This document shows, piece by piece, positions 41,140 through 44,271 of a stretch of 44,271 bases of DNA (the first letter of the stretch is position 1; each line of letters opens with the position of its first letter). Source of the stretch: CAYUMU01 sp964445985 (lineage in GTDB: Bacteria; Planctomycetota; Planctomycetia; Pirellulales; S012-138); the NCBI GenBank assembly GCA_964445985.1, contig CAYUMU010000059.1, positions 1 to 44,271 of the forward strand, read 5' to 3'. Made by a program: the position numbers and the translations under genes. Under the pieces are notes generated by a model. That model had not been told where the DNA came from. It saw only the letters and a list, made by a program, of their open reading frames with translations, and did no database searches.

Positions 41140-42010
41140 GATGAAAACTCGACGAAAGTCCTCAGCATCAGTTCAATCTCCGCTGGAAACCTACCTGCGC
41201 GAGATCAACGAAACGGCGCTGCTTTCGGCAGACGACGAACAGTTCCTGGCCGACGCCATCGCCGCCGGCGACGTCGAAGCCCGCGACCGCATGGTCCGCG
41301 CCAACCTGCGGTTGGTGGTCAATATCGCCCGCGGCTACACCGGCAAAGGCCTCGGACTGCAAGACCTTATCGAAGAAGGCAACCTCGGCCTGCTCCGCGC
41401 CGTGGAAGGGTTCGACCCCGCCATGGGCACCCGCTTCAGTACCTATGCCAGTTACTGGATCAAGCAATCGATCAAGCGGGCCTTGATCAACTCCGCCAAA
41501 ACCATCCGCATTCCGGCCTACATGGTCGAGCTGCTCTCCAAGTGGCGCCGCGCCAGCGCTCGCCTGGCCGAAGAACTCGGCCGCACGCCCACGCCCGAAG
41601 AAATTGCCCGCGTGCTCGGGTTGCAACGCAAGAAGCTGCCGATCATCAAGAAGGCCATCCGCATCTATAACTCCACGCCGCAAACCGACCAAACCGAAGC
41701 TGGCTGGTCGCTGGGCGAAATGGTCATGGACGAGAGGGCTCGCAACCCCGAAGACGAACTGCTCGAGGTCGATGATCTGTCGCACGTGATGCGGCTCCTC
41801 AAAACCATGGACCCCCGCGAAGCCACGGTGCTCCGCATGCGGTTCGGGCTAGACGACAACGAACCCCGCACGCTCAAAGAGATCGGCGAATCGCTCGGCC
41901 TCACCCGCGAACGAGTCCGCCAGATCGAAACCGAGGCCCTCCGCAAGCTACACACCTCGCTGGAAGGCGAAGACCGCCCCACCCCGGTGAAACCGAGGTT
42001 AGAGCACTAA
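41138..42010 (+). CDS. RpoD-family (group 2/3) sigma factor
   Basis: A 290-residue sigma-70 factor without region 1.1, so an alternative rather than the primary sigma factor. Region 1.2 is SPLETYLREINETALLSADD. Region 2 is ANLRLVVNIARGYTGKGLGL, then DLIEEGNLGLLRAVEGFDP and TRFSTYASYWIKQSIKRAL. Region 3 has RIPAYMVELLSKWRRASARL. Region 4 is VLRMRFGLDDNEPRTLKEIG with the helix-turn-helix LTRERVRQIETEALRKL. Two ATGs lie back to back at the start and neither has a strong ribosome site. The next gene is 361 bp away, so it appears monocistronic. It could play a role like RpoS or SigB, but no regulon is visible. Confidence 0.92.
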   Translation: MMKTRRKSSASVQSPLETYLREINETALLSADDEQFLADAIAAGDVEARDRMVRANLRLVVNIARGYTGKGLGLQDLIEEGNLGLLRAVEGFDPAMGTRFSTYASYWIKQSIKRALINSAKTIRIPAYMVELLSKWRRASARLAEELGRTPTPEEIARVLGLQRKKLPIIKKAIRIYNSTPQTDQTEAGWSLGEMVMDERARNPEDELLEVDDLSHVMRLLKTMDPREATVLRMRFGLDDNEPRTLKEIGESLGLTRERVRQIETEALRKLHTSLEGEDRPTPVKPRLEH

Positions 42011-42371
42011 GGCAGGCCAAGTCTCGCCGAGAGCGGGCTAATAAACGGGCAACTGCGGCAAACCCGCGCCATCATGCGCTACGAAACGTGGCAGCGATAC
42101 GCGCGGCAGCCAAGCGCGAGTCGCGTGCAATAACTTCGCCGCGCCGTCCACACGCCCAAATACCGGCGATGAAACTCGCCCTCCGCTCCCGGTCGGCCTC
42201 AGCGAGGCTCGACCTGCACGTCGTCCCGCGCAATTCTCCCAGTCGCTACTTGCGATACCGGCCGCCAGACGGCACCCTGTACGCATGCCTCGCCTACTTC
42301 CATCCATCCCCATCGGCCCTCGGGCCATCGGGAGGATGGACTGCATAGTTGCCTCCCTGCGGGAGAAGCGA
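42011..42371. other. Gap before the gamma-glutamyltransferase gene
   Basis: 361 bp without a supported gene. The downstream frame is open from 42285, but the region before 42372 lacks a signal peptide. No strong hairpin or repeat was seen. Confidence 0.4.
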
Positions 42372-44126
42372 ATGTTGCGTACCTGCTTAGCGCTCTTGAT
42401 CTTGGCCTTGGGTGTTGCCGTCATGAAACCAGCCGACGCGATCGACGCCGCCGAACCCCACGCTGGCCCCGCGTTCCCCTCCCCCGGCTACAATCGCCCC
42501 GGCCCCAATCCCCACCAAAGCCGCTCCGTCACCTTGGCCCGGCATGGCATGGTTGCCACCAGCCACCCCGACGCCGCGCGCATCGGGCTCGATATTCTCC
42601 GCGCCGGAGGCAACGCCGCCGATGCGGCCATCGCCACCAGCGCGGTGATGGGCGTGGTCGAGCCCATGAGTTGCGGGATCGGCGGCGACGCGTTCGTCAT
42701 CTACTGGGACCAGAAAACCAAAAAGCTGTATGGCCTCAACGGCAGCGGCCGCAGCCCTTATGCGTTCAATCGGCAAATTTGCAAAGAACTGGGCCTGGAG
42801 CAAATTCCCGATCGAGGGCCGCTCTCCTGGTCGGTGCCCGGCTGTGTTGCCGGCTGGGAAGACCTTCGCGGCCGGTTCGGCTCTCTGCCGCTCCAGGAAC
42901 TGCTCACCCCCTCCATCGAATTGGCCGAAGATGGTTTCCCGGTTACCGATGTGATCGCCCGCTACTGGAAGGCCGGCGAACGCTCGCTGAGCCAACACCC
43001 CGATTCGGCCCAAACCTTCCTACCGGGCGGCCGCGCGCCCCGCGAGGGCGAGGTTTTCCGCAACCCGCGGCTCGCCGCCACGTATCGGTTGATCGCCGAG
43101 CAAGGGCCGGCCGCCTTCTATCGCGGCCCCATCGCCGAGCAAATCGTGGCGTTCAGCCAGGCCAACGGCGGCTACTTTAGCCAGCGCGATTTCACCGATC
43201 ACGCCTCGGAGTGGATCGAGCCGGTTTCCACGTCGTATCGCGGCTACCAGGTGTGGGAACTGCCCCCCAGCGGCCAAGGCATTGCCGCCCTGCAAATGCT
43301 CAACCTGCTGGAGCCCCACGATATCGCAGGGCTGGGTCCAGGCAGCGCCGACTATTTGCATTTGCTCATCGAAGCCAAGAAGCTGGCCTTCGCCGATAGG
43401 GCCTTATTCTACGCTGATCCGCACAACCAAAAACTTCCCACGGAAGAACTGATCAGCAAGCCGTACGCTGCCCGCCGTGCCAGGCTCATCAACCCGGCCA
43501 AGGCCGCCGACGATGTTCCCCCCGGCGATCCCAAGCTGGCCCACGGCGACACCATTTATCTCACCGTGGTCGATAAAGACCGCAACTGCTGCTCCTTCAT
43601 CCAGAGCAATTACTACGGCTTTGGCTCGCAAATGGTCCCTGGCGAACTTGGCTTCGCCCTGCAGAACCGCGGAGCCCTGTTCGCCCTCGACGACACGCAT
43701 TTGAATCGGCTCGAACCCCACAAACGCCCCTTCCACACCATTATTCCGGCGATGGTTACCCAAGATGACCGCCCGGTGTTCAGCTTCGGCGTGATGGGCG
43801 GCGACATGCAGCCCCAGGGCCACGTGCAAGTGCTGGTGAACATCATCGATTTTGGCATGAACGTGCAGCAGGCAGGCGACTTCGCTCGCGTGCGACACCT
43901 GGGCAGCGCCACGCCCACCGGAATCGCCGCGGCCGGCCCAGGCACGGTGCAGGTGGAAACCGGCATCTCCGAACAAGCAAAGACCGAACTCGAGCGCCGC
44001 GGCCACAACATCCAACTCGGCGGAGGCGGCTTCGGCGGCTACCAAGGCATTTGGATCGATTGGAAAAACGGCGTGCTCCACGGCGCCACCGAGCCCCGTA
44101 AAGACGGCTGCGCCATCGGCTACTAA
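42372..44126 (+). CDS. Exported gamma-glutamyltransferase-family protein
   Basis: A 584-residue N-terminal-nucleophile hydrolase precursor that cleaves itself into two subunits. Signal peptide MLRTCLALLILALGVAVMKP with cleavage near ADA. Large-subunit motifs are GGNAADAAIATSAVMGVVEP and the substrate region NGSGRSP. The expected catalytic Thr393 begins TIYLTVVD in HGDTIYLT. The small subunit has FALQNRGALF, MGGDMQPQGHVQVLVN, then FGMN and a GGGFGGYQGI segment. FALQNRG replaces the MDDF lid sequence of E. coli Ggt and is closer to YwrD- or acylase-like members, so the substrate may not be glutathione. The start at 42372 has GGGAG about six bases upstream and opens the signal peptide directly. 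Confidence 0.88.
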   Translation: MLRTCLALLILALGVAVMKPADAIDAAEPHAGPAFPSPGYNRPGPNPHQSRSVTLARHGMVATSHPDAARIGLDILRAGGNAADAAIATSAVMGVVEPMSCGIGGDAFVIYWDQKTKKLYGLNGSGRSPYAFNRQICKELGLEQIPDRGPLSWSVPGCVAGWEDLRGRFGSLPLQELLTPSIELAEDGFPVTDVIARYWKAGERSLSQHPDSAQTFLPGGRAPREGEVFRNPRLAATYRLIAEQGPAAFYRGPIAEQIVAFSQANGGYFSQRDFTDHASEWIEPVSTSYRGYQVWELPPSGQGIAALQMLNLLEPHDIAGLGPGSADYLHLLIEAKKLAFADRALFYADPHNQKLPTEELISKPYAARRARLINPAKAADDVPPGDPKLAHGDTIYLTVVDKDRNCCSFIQSNYYGFGSQMVPGELGFALQNRGALFALDDTHLNRLEPHKRPFHTIIPAMVTQDDRPVFSFGVMGGDMQPQGHVQVLVNIIDFGMNVQQAGDFARVRHLGSATPTGIAAAGPGTVQVETGISEQAKTELERRGHNIQLGGGGFGGYQGIWIDWKNGVLHGATEPRKDGCAIGY

Positions 44127-44271
44127 CTAATCTTGGATCGCGAACCACTCCCGTACCACAATCGCCGATCCCCCAACTCCGAATTCCGCACTTCATCCTT
44201 GGTGGCTGGCGGCTAGCCCGGATTATTCATGGCGGGTTTTGTTTGAGCCGTTTTGGCTGAGTGATTGATCT
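44127..44271. other. End of window, no gene seen
   Basis: 145 bp without a coding frame. A degenerate AACTCCGAATTCCG stretch near 44176 resembles, in reverse, the AGTTCGG repeats at 9971-9996. Confidence 0.35.

Overview
This 44 kb window is GC-rich chromosomal DNA from a bacterium that is most likely a planctomycete, probably Pirellulales-like. The inference rests on gene content. It has an mtEFG2/spdEFG2-type elongation factor G plus a second, EF-G-II-type paralogue. It also has a membrane-embedded Ser/Thr kinase, an FHA/Fis regulator with a decayed AAA+ domain, a secreted NPCBM-like protein, a secreted di-haem peroxidase-like protein, a kelch mutarotase and short leucine-rich repeats. Biosynthetic genes (trpC, trpD, hisA, proC) are scattered singly rather than in operons. 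No rRNA, tRNA, CRISPR array, phage gene or transposase was found.

Layout. 0.3-5.0 kb: dihydrolipoamide dehydrogenase (minus), FHA-GAF-degenerate AAA-Fis regulator, SDR oxidoreductase. 5.1-6.2 kb: two small Pro-rich lipoproteins on the minus strand, each with a hairpin downstream. 6.4-10.8 kb: ECF-type sigma factor overlapping a membrane anti-sigma-like protein by one base, a large secreted NPCBM-like protein, and scpB. 11.0-16.8 kb: rpe, a histidine-phosphatase-fold protein without its catalytic residues, then accD, an mtEFG2-like EF-G and a CobW/G3E GTPase in close succession. 17.2-22.8 kb: small unknown protein, CHAD protein, NhaC-type antiporter, trpD and proC. 23.0-25.6 kb: an unknown acidic protein, then a patch of visibly lower GC with an LRR protein and a lipoprotein, bounded by copies of a 14-bp repeat and an inverted-repeat element. 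25.6-28.6 kb: di-haem peroxidase-like protein and kelch mutarotase (minus). 28.9-34.6 kb: hisA, EF-G-II-like gene, transmembrane Ser/Thr kinase. 34.7-40.8 kb (minus): trpC, then a three-gene cluster of an AI-2E-family permease fused to a B12-binding-like sensory module, a CHASE3/PAS hybrid histidine kinase with two receiver domains, and a lone receiver protein. 41.1-44.1 kb: RpoD-family sigma factor and an exported gamma-glutamyltransferase-family protein.

The most coherent candidate for an unusual system is the permease-B12-like/hybrid kinase/receiver cluster at 34.7-39.8 kb. The permease and kinase genes are 3 bp apart, and the receiver gene follows after 88 bp. The permease tail looks like a CarH/MerR-type cobalamin-binding module whose usual cobalamin motifs have changed. 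Two further themes recur: proteins that keep a catalytic fold but have lost the catalytic residues (the phosphatase-fold protein and the AAA+ regulator), and translation GTPases of non-canonical subfamilies. All functional statements come from motif reading without database searches.
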